A DNA stretch of 64,000 nucleotides, taken from contig NZ_JAVDDT010000001.1 in NCBI RefSeq assembly GCF_030848495.1, positions 517,902 through 581,901 on the forward strand, read 5' to 3'. Made by a program: the position numbers and the translations under genes. A model generated the notes under the pieces. That model was given only the letters and a program-made list of their open reading frames with translations. It was not told the origin of the DNA and did not search any database. This DNA comes from Natronospira bacteriovora. Its GTDB lineage: Bacteria; Pseudomonadota; Gammaproteobacteria; Natronospirales; Natronospiraceae. Positions 9,600-17,905 of the stretch are shown in pieces. Position 1 is the first letter of the stretch, and every line of letters starts with the position of its first letter.

Positions 9600-10074
9600 T
9601 GCCGCCCTGACCACCTTCCATCGGAGCCGGGATGTTCTTGAGAACCGGCGGACCGAAATCCCGACGCAGACCACGCATCCCTTCCGCGGTGATCTGAATA
9701 CCCACGGCAAGCCCGGGGTTGATGACAAGGCCCATGTCGTCACGCATGTTGTCGATGAGAAGCGGTGCCGGGAACTGGGTGGGATGATCGTAACCCGGGT
9801 GCTTGCCAACAAAGGACTCACAGCGCTCGCGGCCGGTGAAAATCGTCAACAACTGCTCACCCTGATCATTCTCAACCATCAGGCTCTGCACGCTGCCGAG
9901 GTTGTCGCCTTCGTTCACTTGCGAGTCCAGCACCATGTAGACATGGGAACGCAACAGTGCCTGAAACAGCGTGGCCAGTGAGATCTTGCCTTCCCGGCCC
10001 GCCTGCAACAGGAATTCCAGCTCACTCTTTATCTCGAAATCCTGCTCATTCGCCGCGTTTTCATTCTCTGCCAT
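9592..10074 (-). CDS. SseB-family protein
   Basis: This 160-residue acidic protein resembles the SseB N-terminal domain family. LEFLLQAGREGKISLATLFQALL is followed by VYMVLD, the FTGRERCESFVGKHPGY segment and a C-terminal GLRRDFGPP. SseB proteins in E. coli affect serine sensitivity; the biochemical role is not settled. It has no signal peptide or membrane segment. It is coupled to the downstream 2OG oxygenase and lies 25 bases after the cystathionine gamma enzyme, suggesting a shared transcript with the sulfur genes. Confidence 0.7.
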   Translation of the reverse strand: MAENENAANEQDFEIKSELEFLLQAGREGKISLATLFQALLRSHVYMVLDSQVNEGDNLGSVQSLMVENDQGEQLLTIFTGRERCESFVGKHPGYDHPTQFPAPLLIDNMRDDMGLVINPGLAVGIQITAEGMRGLRRDFGPPVLKNIPAPMEGGQGGNA

Positions 10075-10099
10075 TTTCTCAGTCTCCAGAAATCAGATG

Positions 10100-11269
10100 T
10101 CACTTGATGGCGGACAGTGCCCGCTCCAGGTCAGCCTTGAGGTCATCCAGGTCTTCGATCCCGACCGACAGCCGGATCAGCGTGTCACTGATACCCAGCT
10201 TCTCGCGATTGGCCTTCGGAACCGAGGCATGGGTCATGATGGCTGGATGCTCGATCAGACTTTCCACCCCCCCCAGACTCTCGGCCAGGGCAAACAGCTC
10301 GGTGTTCTCCAGGAAAGTACGTGCTTCATCCAGCCCGCCCTTGAGCCAGATGGTGATCATGCCGCCGAAGGCCTTCATCTGGCGCCTGGCCAGCTCATGC
10401 TGAGGATGACTCTCCAGACCTGGATAGGCCACCTTCTCGACCTCGGGCCGCGCCTCCAGCCAGCGCGCCAGCTCCAGGGCACTCTGGCAATGACGCTCCA
10501 TGCGCAGCGCCAGTGTCTTCAGGCCCCGCATGGCCAGGAAGCTGTCAAAGGGGCCACTCACCGCGCCCACGGAGTTCTGTAGATAGGCCACACGTTCGGC
10601 AAGCTCGTCATTGTCCCCGATCACGACAACGCCACCTACCATGTCGGAATGGCCGTTGAGGTATTTGGTGGCTGAATGCATGACGATGTCGAAACCCTGC
10701 TTAAGGGGTTGCTGGACATAGGGCGTGGCAAAGGTGTTATCGGCCACGGTCAGAATGCCGTGCTTGCGACCGATGGCGGCCACGGCTTCCATGTCCACCA
10801 GCTTGAGCACCGGGTTGGTGGGGGACTCCACCCAGATCATGCGGGTCTCCGGGCGAATGGCCGCTTCCACCGCCGCCGGATCGCGCATGTCCACAAAACT
10901 GAAATCCAGTCCGGCGGAACGTTTGCGCACGTTCTCGAACAGGCGGTAGGTGCCACCATAGAGATCGTCCATGCAGATCACATGGCTGCCACTGTCGAGC
11001 AGCTCCAGCAGCGTCCCGGTGGCCGCCATGCCGGAGGCAAAGGCGAAACCGCGGCTGCCTTCTTCCAGGGAGGCCACGCAGGCCTCATAGGCGGCACGCG
11101 TGGGGTTCTGGGTACGCGAATACTCGTAGCCCTGATGTTCGCCCGGGCTCGACTGCACATAGGTCGAAGTGGCGTAGATCGGGGTCATGATGGCACCGGT
11201 GCTGGGATCCGGCTGCTGACCGGCGTGAATGCCCCGGGTTGCCAGGCCGTACTGCTTCTTTTCGCTCAT
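10100..11269 (-). CDS. Cystathionine gamma-lyase/gamma-synthase (Cys/Met metabolism PLP enzyme)
   Basis: This 389-residue fold-type I PLP enzyme carries SATKYLNGHSD with the Schiff-base lysine, YGGTYRLFENV, and the ESPTNPVLKLVD and DNTFATPYVQQPL blocks of the MetB/MetC/CGL family. MetB and CGL activities are not separable by eye. The adjacent cystathionine beta-synthase ten bases upstream points to reverse transsulfuration (homocysteine to cystathionine to cysteine), which favours gamma-lyase. The gene lies in the minus-strand unit CBS-CGL-SseB-2OG oxygenase. Confidence 0.88.
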   Translation of the reverse strand: MSEKKQYGLATRGIHAGQQPDPSTGAIMTPIYATSTYVQSSPGEHQGYEYSRTQNPTRAAYEACVASLEEGSRGFAFASGMAATGTLLELLDSGSHVICMDDLYGGTYRLFENVRKRSAGLDFSFVDMRDPAAVEAAIRPETRMIWVESPTNPVLKLVDMEAVAAIGRKHGILTVADNTFATPYVQQPLKQGFDIVMHSATKYLNGHSDMVGGVVVIGDNDELAERVAYLQNSVGAVSGPFDSFLAMRGLKTLALRMERHCQSALELARWLEARPEVEKVAYPGLESHPQHELARRQMKAFGGMITIWLKGGLDEARTFLENTELFALAESLGGVESLIEHPAIMTHASVPKANREKLGISDTLIRLSVGIEDLDDLKADLERALSAIK

Positions 11270-11279
11270 GATGCTGTCC

Positions 11280-12653
11280 TTACTGCTCGATTTGCTTGCC
11301 CCGGCGCAAATAGCCGAGGAGGTCGCTGCGGGTCACCATGCCCAGGAAGTGGCTGTCGCGAACCACCGCCAGGGCGGTATCGATTTCCAGGCGTTCGGCC
11401 AACTGGATCATCGGCAGATCCACCGACACACTGGGGAAGTTCCGGTTCATCACCTCGCCCACCGGCCGTTCGAAACCCTGTTCGCTTTCCCTCACGCCAC
11501 GGATCAGGTCGCCCTCATTGACGCCCCCCATGAGGCGATCTTCCTCGACCACCGGCAACTGGGAAAAGCCGTTGTCCCGCATGCGCTTGTGGGCGGTGGC
11601 CACGGTATCCTGGCGAGAAACGGCCACGGTGGCCCGATCCTCGTGGGGGCGGCTGATGAGATCGCGCAGATCGCCGTATTCCTCGCGCTCGATGAAGCCC
11701 TGCTCCCACATCCAGAAATCGTTGTACAGGCGGGAGATATAACGATTGCCGGTATCACAGGCCAGGGTCACCACGTTCTTTGGCTCGGTCTGCTCCCGGC
11801 AGTATCGAAGGGCGGCCGCCAGGAGGGTGCCCGAGGAGGATCCGGCCATGATGCCTTCCACGGCCAGCAGCTCCCGGGCGGTCAGAAAGGCTTCCCGATC
11901 CGGAATGGCATACGCTTTCCTGACAAAGCTCAGATCACAGACCTCGGGAATGAAATCCTCGCCGATACCTTCCACCAGCCAGGAACCGGCCTCGCCGAGC
12001 ACACCTTCATTGATGTAGCGGGTCAGCACCGAACCCTCCGGGTCGGCGACAATCAGCTCCACATCGGGTGCATGCTCGCGAAACCAGCGACCCAGACCGG
12101 TGACCGTGCCACTGCTGCCCACCCCGATCACTACCGCATCCACCTTGCCATTCAGCTGCTCGTGGATTTCCGGGGCCGTGGTGCGTTCATGGGCCAGGGC
12201 ATTGTCCGGATTGCCGAACTGGTTGATGAAATAGGCATTGCGCTCCTCGGCAATGCGCAGGGCCAGGTCCTGGTAATACTCCGGATGCCCCTTCTGCACG
12301 TCCGAGCGCGTCAGAATCACCTCGGCACCCATGGCCCGGCAGCTGGCGATCTTCTCCGGGCTCATCTTGTCCGGAATGATGAGCACCAGGGGATAGCCCT
12401 TCTGGCGGGCCACCAGAGCCAGACCCAGGCCGGTATTGCCGGCCGTGCCCTCGACAATGGTGTCACCGGGCTTGAGATCCCCGCGCTTCTCCGCCTCTTC
12501 GATCATGGTCAGGGCGATGCGATCCTTGACCGAGTGGGCCGGATTGTTCAGCTCCAGCTTGGTGAACAGGCGACAGGGGCCTGTATCCAGCCGGGTCAGT
12601 TCCAGCATGGGTGTGCGCCCGATCATCTCCAGGGCATTGCGGTAAATCTGCAT
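11280..12653 (-). CDS. Cystathionine beta-synthase with CBS pair
   Basis: The 457-residue protein has an N-terminal PLP catalytic domain (about 1-320). It contains ELNNPAHSVKDR with the PLP lysine, EGTAGNTGLGLAL, and GVGSSGTVTGLG. Two C-terminal CBS motifs (about 335-455, from DLISRPHEDRATVAV to MVTRSDLLGYLRRG) probably sense an adenosyl ligand. It should condense serine with homocysteine. I chose the ATG at 12653 because GGAGGA precedes it and the fold begins there; an upstream in-frame extension has no conserved sequence. It is divergent from prmC. Confidence 0.88.
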   Translation of the reverse strand: MQIYRNALEMIGRTPMLELTRLDTGPCRLFTKLELNNPAHSVKDRIALTMIEEAEKRGDLKPGDTIVEGTAGNTGLGLALVARQKGYPLVLIIPDKMSPEKIASCRAMGAEVILTRSDVQKGHPEYYQDLALRIAEERNAYFINQFGNPDNALAHERTTAPEIHEQLNGKVDAVVIGVGSSGTVTGLGRWFREHAPDVELIVADPEGSVLTRYINEGVLGEAGSWLVEGIGEDFIPEVCDLSFVRKAYAIPDREAFLTARELLAVEGIMAGSSSGTLLAAALRYCREQTEPKNVVTLACDTGNRYISRLYNDFWMWEQGFIEREEYGDLRDLISRPHEDRATVAVSRQDTVATAHKRMRDNGFSQLPVVEEDRLMGGVNEGDLIRGVRESEQGFERPVGEVMNRNFPSVSVDLPMIQLAERLEIDTALAVVRDSHFLGMVTRSDLLGYLRRGKQIEQ

Positions 12654-12757
12654 GCGTCCTCCGCGAGGGCCTGAGGGTACCGTGGAAAGCCCGCTATTGT
12701 ACGGCATGGCGGCCGCGAGAGGCACACCGGGGGTGCAGCCCGGTTACAATACATCCC

Positions 12758-13609
12758 ATGAAGGAAGCGGAATCGCAGAATCCCTCGGCCGGCGCATTGC
12801 TGGCATTGGCCGAAAACGCCCTGGAGGGCATCGTGGACGATGCCCGACGGGAGGCCCGATTGTTGCTGCGCCTGGCCAGCGGGGTGGCGGACACGGTTTT
12901 GCTGGCCTTTCCCGAAAGAACCTTTCCCCTTGAGACCGTTTCGCATTTTCAGGCCATGCTGCTCAGGCGTCAGGCGGGCGAACCACTGGCCCATATCACC
13001 GGTGAGCGTGAGTTCTGGAGCCTGCCCCTGAGCGTCACCGCCGATACCCTGATTCCACGCCCCGACACCGAACTGCTGGTTTCAAGCGTTCTGGAGTGCC
13101 TGCCCGGCCACGAACAGCGGCTTGTCGATCTGGGCACGGGCAGCGGTGCCATTGCCCTCGCCTTGGCCAGTGAACGGCCGCAGTGGCAGGTCAGCGCCAT
13201 CGACCGCAGCGAGGCCGCCCTGGCCGTGGCGCGGCGCAACGGCCATCGTCTCGGGCTGAACGTGGAGTGGCTGCAAGGCGACTGGCTTGCGCCGGTGGCC
13301 GGGCGCCGTTTTCACCTGATCGTGTCCAACCCGCCCTACATCCCGGATCAGGATCCCCACCTGGGCCGCGGGGATGTCCGTTTTGAACCCCGGGAGGCGC
13401 TGGCGGCCGGGCACGATGGACTGGATGCTATCCGTCGCATCGCCCAGGACAGTCCCGCCTGTCTCGAGCCCGGGGGCTTTCTGCTGTTTGAACATGGTCA
13501 CGACCAGGGTGCAGCCGTTCGCCGGCTCCTGCACGCTGCCGGCTTCCAGGGGGTGCGGACACGCCGCGACCTGGCGGGCCACGAGCGGGTCACTCTTGGC
13601 CAACGCTGA
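12758..13609 (+). CDS. prmC: Release factor glutamine N5-methyltransferase
   Basis: PrmC methylates the GGQ glutamine of RF1 and RF2. The 283-residue enzyme has an N-terminal helical domain and HITGEREFWSLPL, then the SAM-binding DLGTGSGAIAL (124-134) and the catalytic NPPY (191-194). The start at MKEAESQ fits the family length; the long in-frame extension upstream overlaps the divergent gene and is rejected. PrmC commonly follows prfA, but here the pair is split by about 5 kb. Confidence 0.95.
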   Translation: MKEAESQNPSAGALLALAENALEGIVDDARREARLLLRLASGVADTVLLAFPERTFPLETVSHFQAMLLRRQAGEPLAHITGEREFWSLPLSVTADTLIPRPDTELLVSSVLECLPGHEQRLVDLGTGSGAIALALASERPQWQVSAIDRSEAALAVARRNGHRLGLNVEWLQGDWLAPVAGRRFHLIVSNPPYIPDQDPHLGRGDVRFEPREALAAGHDGLDAIRRIAQDSPACLEPGGFLLFEHGHDQGAAVRRLLHAAGFQGVRTRRDLAGHERVTLGQR

Positions 13610-13730
13610 TCCTCTCCCTGAAGAACGCCCCCTCGATAGGCTCAAAGCCCTGTATTCGTTTCAGAACCCGCGTCAGGCAGGCTGCTTCGCACCTGCCCGG
13701 ACGCGGATAGGCACGGACATTTCACAATTT
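13610..13730. other. Spacer after prmC
   Basis: I see no gene here. It forms the first part of the 452-base gap between prmC and moeB, which ends in the RNA candidate, terminator and G-rich leader listed separately. Confidence 0.5.
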
Positions 13731-13982
13731 CACTTGCATTTGTCTCATTTTAGTATAGTCTTTTGTATAAGTCTTGAACAAAGGCGCCCGGTCGTGCCGC
13801 GATGGTCTTCCCCACCCCCCCATCCGGCCCGATAGCCGCCAGGCCCACCCTCTGCCTGGCGGCGCCATAACAAGAAGCCGGAGCATCCGGTCACCCTTCC
13901 GACAGGCGAGCGACGCAGGGATGCGAGAGAAAGCAAGTGAGTAACTCCCCACAGGGCTTCGGATTTCGAAGCCCTTTTTTTT
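13731..13982 (+). ncRNA. Candidate small RNA or leader RNA, unknown family
   Basis: An AT-rich promoter-like stretch (13731-13771, with TATAGT at 13754 and TATAAG at 13766) stands out from GC-rich surroundings and is followed by about 200 bases without a convincing ORF. Within it GCCGCCAGGC pairs with GCCTGGCGGC around a nine-base loop (about 13839-13864), and CCGGA pairs with TCCGG around 13880. It ends in a strong intrinsic terminator. I do not recognise it as 6S, TPP, cobalamin or c-di-GMP RNA. It could be an independent sRNA or an attenuating leader for moeB. Confidence 0.5.
13953..13982 (+). terminator. Strong Rho-independent terminator
   Basis: GGGCTTCG (13954-13961) and CGAAGCCC (13967-13974) form a perfect eight-pair stem with a five-base loop, followed by eight T residues. 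It lies about 80 bases before moeB and on the plus strand. Confidence 0.85.
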
Positions 13983-14027
13983 GGTTCATCGCGGAAATGG
14001 GGAGTGGATATGGATTGGATTCGGAAT

Positions 14028-14060
14028 GGGGCGAGATGGGTGGGATTGGTAGAATGGGGG
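14028..14060 (+). other. G-rich tract before moeB
   Basis: Four G runs (GGGG, GGG, GGG and GGGGG) separated by 6, 1 and 11 bases end just before the moeB ATG. The tract sits in degenerate GGATTGG-like repeats. It could form a G-quadruplex covering the ribosome-binding site; that is inference. Confidence 0.4.
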
Positions 14061-14061
14061 A

Positions 14062-14808
14062 ATGAACGACACACGATATGCCCGACATCACGCCCTCCCC
14101 GGCTTCGGACCGGATGCGCAGGCCTTGCTGGCACGTAGCCGGGTCCTCGTCATTGGTGTCGGCGGCCTCGGCTGTGCCAGCGCCGCCTACCTGACGGCGG
14201 CCGGTGTGGGTGAACTGATGCTGGCCGATTTCGATACCGTGGACGAGGCCAATCTGCAGCGCCAGATCCTGTTCGGTGATGCCGAGCTGGGGCGGCGCAA
14301 GGTGGAGGCTGCCGCCGAGCGTCTGCATGCCCTCAATGGGCAGGCCCGCATTCGCTGCCTGGATCGGCGCCTGGACGAGCCAGCACTGCGGGCGGCGGCC
14401 GAAGAGGCTGATGTGATCGTCGACGGCAGCGACAACTTCCCCACCCGCTTCAATAGCAATCGCGCCTCCCTGGCCACGCGGACTCCGCTGGTATCAGGCT
14501 CTGCCATACGCTGGCAGGGCCAGCTGGCCGTATTCGACCCCGTACGACCGGCTTCCGGCTGCTACGCCTGCCTGTTCGACGAATTGGCACCGGATGAGGA
14601 CATGGGGGATTGCGCCCGCAATGGTGTATTGTCGCCGCTGGTGGGTGTCATCGGCAGCATGCAGGCCGTGGAAACCATTAAATTGCTTACCCATTGCGGC
14701 GATTCTGTTGGCGGGCGACTGTTACGCTATGATGCCCTGAGCGGGCGCTGGCAGGAGAGCCGATTCGCCCGAGACCCGGAATGCACGGCCTGTGGAGATT
14801 GTTCATGA
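14062..14808 (+). CDS. moeB: MoeB/ThiF-family sulfur-carrier adenylyltransferase
   Basis: This 248-residue E1-like enzyme adenylates the C-terminal glycine of a sulfur-carrier protein (MoaD or ThiS). VIGVGGLGCASAAYL is the nucleotide-binding loop, then DFDTVDEANLQRQ and VDGSDNFPTRF hold the conserved Asp and Arg residues. Zinc cysteines are CYAC and CTAC. There is no rhodanese domain, as in MoeB, ThiF or HesA. MoeB is the best label because of its place after prmC. Its stop overlaps the next gene as ATGA. Confidence 0.85.
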   Translation: MNDTRYARHHALPGFGPDAQALLARSRVLVIGVGGLGCASAAYLTAAGVGELMLADFDTVDEANLQRQILFGDAELGRRKVEAAAERLHALNGQARIRCLDRRLDEPALRAAAEEADVIVDGSDNFPTRFNSNRASLATRTPLVSGSAIRWQGQLAVFDPVRPASGCYACLFDELAPDEDMGDCARNGVLSPLVGVIGSMQAVETIKLLTHCGDSVGGRLLRYDALSGRWQESRFARDPECTACGDCS

Positions 14809-15302
14809 GCAATGAAGCCGATGCGCCTGAGGATTGTCTCGCCGCCCTGGAAGCCTCCGACAGCCCCGAGGCGCTCCAGCGCTACCTGCTTGACTGCATC
14901 CCCCTGCTGCAACACATGGAAGTCTCCGTAAATACCGTCCAGCGGGATGGCGTCACCCTGAAGGCACCGCTGGCACCCAACAGCAATCACATCGGAACCG
15001 CCTTTGGCGGCAGCCTCCACGGTCTGGGGACACTGGCGGCCTGGGGCCTGCTCTGGGTTCTGCTGAGGGACCAGCCCGATGTTCACCTGGTTATCCGCGA
15101 CAGCCGCATGCGCTACCTGGAACCGGCCGAGGGGGAACTTACCGCACGCTGCCCTACCCCCAACATGGGCCTGATCACCCAGTTTCTGCGAGGCATCGCC
15201 CGTCGCAGCAAATCCGCCATCGAACTCCACAGCACGGTTGAAGCCAATGGCCGCGTCTGTGCCGAATTCGGCGGTGTTTTTGTCGCCATCCGACGGAAAT
15301 AA
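14805..15302 (+). CDS. Putative hot-dog thioesterase (YiiD C-terminal type)
   Basis: The 165-residue product resembles the thioesterase domain found at the C-terminus of YiiD. The sequence HMEVSVNTVQRDGVTLKAPL, then NHIGTAFGGSLHGLGTLAAWGL, is the hot-dog central helix region with the conserved N-H-x-G-T-x-F-G-G-S pattern. The acyl-CoA or acyl-ACP substrate is unknown. Its ATG overlaps the moeB stop by four bases, so the two are translated together. An alternative start eight codons upstream lies inside moeB and is less likely. Confidence 0.75.
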   Translation: MSNEADAPEDCLAALEASDSPEALQRYLLDCIPLLQHMEVSVNTVQRDGVTLKAPLAPNSNHIGTAFGGSLHGLGTLAAWGLLWVLLRDQPDVHLVIRDSRMRYLEPAEGELTARCPTPNMGLITQFLRGIARRSKSAIELHSTVEANGRVCAEFGGVFVAIRRK

Positions 15303-15440
15303 CCCCCCCTACGAATCCCCCCATACGGGGGAGAGACCACCTTCCCTCCCGGTGCTACCGTAATAACGGTGATGCATGCCGTCTATGCACTCATCAAATA
15401 CTTCAAAATTTTCCCGACAGGGAATTGGGAGCAAAAGGTT

Positions 15441-16931
15441 ATGAACAAACATCTGATCGCGGCGGTTGCCGTCGCAGGCACATTCGCTTTGGGAGGCTGC
15501 TTCAGCAGCAGCTCTGACGACCCGAACCACATTGAGGGCCAACTTCTCGCACCGGCGGGAACCCTGGATGGTGACGGTGATGGGGATGGATCGGGCATGA
15601 TGGGTCATCGCCCTGCATCACTGCGTCCAACCGCTGGCGGCAGCATCCTTGCTGCGGCCGGAAATTGCGCGGACGTTCCAGGTGGCTACGAGGCACTGGC
15701 CGATGCCACCATCGAGTTCCTGGACGACAGCGGTGTCGTGACCGGCGAAGCGATTGAAGCCGATGAGTGTGGGGAATTCAGCGCCAACCCGCCGGCCGAT
15801 GCTGTTGCCATTCGCGCAACCCGCGATGGCTTCCGTCCGATTGAAGCGGAAGTCGCCAACTTTCGAAGTGGCGGGGCGGGCTATGCATCCACAATCCCAT
15901 CCAACTGGAGTTACCGCATCGGTTCGATGCAGGTACAGAGTGATGGACGCGTCGCCTTCACCCTGGTCGATGACCAGCGCGGGCTGGCCGTCATCGGACT
16001 GCCGCCCCGTACAGTGGAGGCCCTGGTCAACCAGACACAGGTCACGACCGGTAGCCTGACCAGTAGCGCGGCCACACAGGAAGCGGCTTCAGTATCCGTT
16101 GTGCTTGACGCCAGTGGTTCCATGTATCAGTGGGCCTATACCGATGAAGATACCGGTGAAAGCTTCGACCGCTTCCAGTTGACCACATTGGCCACCCACG
16201 AGTTTCTCGATATTCGTGGCGCCAACGATGAAGTCAGCTTCACGATTTTCGATGGCTCGGTGCACCTCATCAATGATGAGTGGATCGAGCAGAACTGGAC
16301 ACTCGAGGATAACCAGGGATCGGAGATTGACTTCACCTTCAGCGCCTCCGGGTTCGCCTCGGATGAAGCGCCACTGCGTCTGATCACGGACGCGTTCAAC
16401 CCGCACTCCGGCATCTGGCTGAACAACACGGATCCTCAGACCATCGCCGATGAGCCACACGCGGCTACTCCGGATCTTCAGATCGCGAACTGGTACAACT
16501 GGGGCGGCATGACTGCTCTATACGATGCCGTCGACGCCGGCCTTGATGTACTTGAAGATGCGGACAATGAACGCAAGATTCTGGTGACCATGGGTGATGG
16601 TGGCGACAACAGCTCCATTGAAACCAACAAGCAAGAAGTCATCGATCGCGCCAACGCACTCGGCATTCCGGTTCTTTCCATCGGCCTGGCCGTCAGCGGA
16701 TCCGCGGAAGACAATCTGCGTGATCTGGGGATTGACACGGGCGGCGATTACTTCTCGGTTGATGACATCGATATCTCTGATGCCTTCGTCAGCATTCAGA
16801 GTGGCATCCGCTTTCAATATCTCCTTGAGCTTCCGGGCGTGAGCCTTTCCGCCGGGGATATCCTGACTCTGCGCATTGACTATAACGGTGTCGTGACTGA
16901 ACGGGATTACACGGTTCCCGACAGTCCCTGA
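15441..16931 (+). CDS. von Willebrand factor A domain lipoprotein
   Basis: This 496-residue protein has a lipoprotein signal peptide (MNKHLIAAVAVAG to LGGC, Cys about residue 19), preceded by a GGGAG/AAAGG ribosome-binding site. After a Gly/Asp-rich stretch (LDGDGDGDGSGMMG) comes a beta-rich region of about 120 residues, then a vWA domain with the MIDAS motif DASGS in VSVVLDASGSMYQ and later LVTMGDGGDN. It is acidic, with many Asp, Glu and Ser residues. vWA lipoproteins often mediate surface interactions, but the partner here is unknown. It is monocistronic, with a bidirectional terminator after it. Confidence 0.82.
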   Translation: MNKHLIAAVAVAGTFALGGCFSSSSDDPNHIEGQLLAPAGTLDGDGDGDGSGMMGHRPASLRPTAGGSILAAAGNCADVPGGYEALADATIEFLDDSGVVTGEAIEADECGEFSANPPADAVAIRATRDGFRPIEAEVANFRSGGAGYASTIPSNWSYRIGSMQVQSDGRVAFTLVDDQRGLAVIGLPPRTVEALVNQTQVTTGSLTSSAATQEAASVSVVLDASGSMYQWAYTDEDTGESFDRFQLTTLATHEFLDIRGANDEVSFTIFDGSVHLINDEWIEQNWTLEDNQGSEIDFTFSASGFASDEAPLRLITDAFNPHSGIWLNNTDPQTIADEPHAATPDLQIANWYNWGGMTALYDAVDAGLDVLEDADNERKILVTMGDGGDNSSIETNKQEVIDRANALGIPVLSIGLAVSGSAEDNLRDLGIDTGGDYFSVDDIDISDAFVSIQSGIRFQYLLELPGVSLSAGDILTLRIDYNGVVTERDYTVPDSP

Positions 16932-16944
16932 TCACTTCCTGAGC

Positions 16945-16990
16945 GCAAAAAAGAAGCGCCAATGCGGTTACCCGCATTGGCGCTTTTTAT
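16945..16990. terminator. Bidirectional terminator between the vWA gene and hslO
   Basis: AGCGCCAATGCGG and CCGCATTGGCGCT form a perfect 13-pair stem with a four-base loop. It is flanked by an A run on the left and a T run on the right, so it can terminate both convergent transcripts. Confidence 0.92.
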
Positions 16991-17007
16991 CAGCTGGAGT
17001 GAATAAC

Positions 17008-17892
17008 TTAGTGGCGGGTCGTGCTCTGTCCTGAACTGGCATCGATAAATAGTGCCGCGGCATCCACACGATCGAAGTAGTAATGCCGGCCACAGAATTC
17101 GCAGGCCACTTGCACCTGCCCCTGCTCTTCAAGCACTTCCTCGATCTCTTCCTGTCCGAGGCGGCGCAGGACATCGACGATCTTTTCACGGGAGCAGGTA
17201 CAGCGAAAGCTGACCGGCCTGGCTTCGAATAGACGCAGGTTTTCTTCGTGATACAGGCGATGGAGAAGCTGTCTGGCCGGCAGCACCCGAAGCTCCTCGC
17301 CCTTGACCGTATCCGCCAGCGTGATGACCCGGTTCCAGCCTTCGCCACCCTCATCTTCTCCGGGAACAAGCTGAAGCAACAATCCGGAAGCCGCGTCGCT
17401 ATCCGCTGTCAGCCAGAGTCGGGTGGGCAATTGTTCGGAGCGATCGAAATAGGCCTCCAGGCAGGTGGCGAGATCATCCCCTTCCATGGGCACGATTCCC
17501 TGATACCGCTCGGACTGACCTTGCTGCTCGATGGTGATGGCCATGGTGCCCTCGCCCAGCAACTCGCGAAAGCCGGCCGTGGAGGCCACTTCTGACTGAA
17601 CCTGAGCCGTACCCCGAATCACCAGCTCGCTGCTGCACTGAACCACCATCAGGCTGACCGGCCCATCCCCCTGAACCTGGAGAGTCATGGCACCCTCGAA
17701 CTTCAGAGTGGACGCCAACAGGCTGGCCGCCGCCATGGCCTGGCCAAGCAACGATCGCACCGGCGCCGGATAATCCGAATGTTCCAGCGCCGCTTGCCAG
17801 CTACTGTCCAGATGCACCAGTTCCCCGCGCACGGGGGCCTCCTCGAACAGGAAGCGATGAAGACTGTCCGCCTGTTTTCCAGATTCACTCAT
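17008..17892 (-). CDS. hslO: Redox-regulated chaperone Hsp33
   Basis: Hsp33 is a holdase chaperone switched on by oxidative unfolding. The 294-residue protein has the family N-terminus LHRFLFEEAPVRGELVHL, the GTMAITIEQQGQSERYQGIVPM core and the C-terminal zinc switch with CTC and CEFC (C-x-C ... C-x2-C). Length is normal. I chose the ATG at 17892 rather than the in-frame TTG three codons upstream. It is followed by the convergent terminator, and gatB lies only 13 bases upstream on the same strand. Confidence 0.95.
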   Translation of the reverse strand: MSESGKQADSLHRFLFEEAPVRGELVHLDSSWQAALEHSDYPAPVRSLLGQAMAAASLLASTLKFEGAMTLQVQGDGPVSLMVVQCSSELVIRGTAQVQSEVASTAGFRELLGEGTMAITIEQQGQSERYQGIVPMEGDDLATCLEAYFDRSEQLPTRLWLTADSDAASGLLLQLVPGEDEGGEGWNRVITLADTVKGEELRVLPARQLLHRLYHEENLRLFEARPVSFRCTCSREKIVDVLRRLGQEEIEEVLEEQGQVQVACEFCGRHYYFDRVDAAALFIDASSGQSTTRH

Positions 17893-17905
17893 GGCGCGCA
17901 AAAGC

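Noticed and set aside
12611..12757. N-terminal extension of PrmC
   Set aside because: It overlaps the start of the divergent cystathionine beta-synthase and has no conserved residues.
13770..13982. Known riboswitch (TPP, molybdenum cofactor or c-di-GMP) before moeB
   Set aside because: The conserved TPP blocks such as CTGAGA are absent, and I could not match the other consensus sequences. It is left as an unassigned RNA.
13971..14134. Minus-strand ORF over the terminator and moeB start
   Set aside because: It crosses a strong terminator and a low-complexity G-rich tract and lacks a family match.
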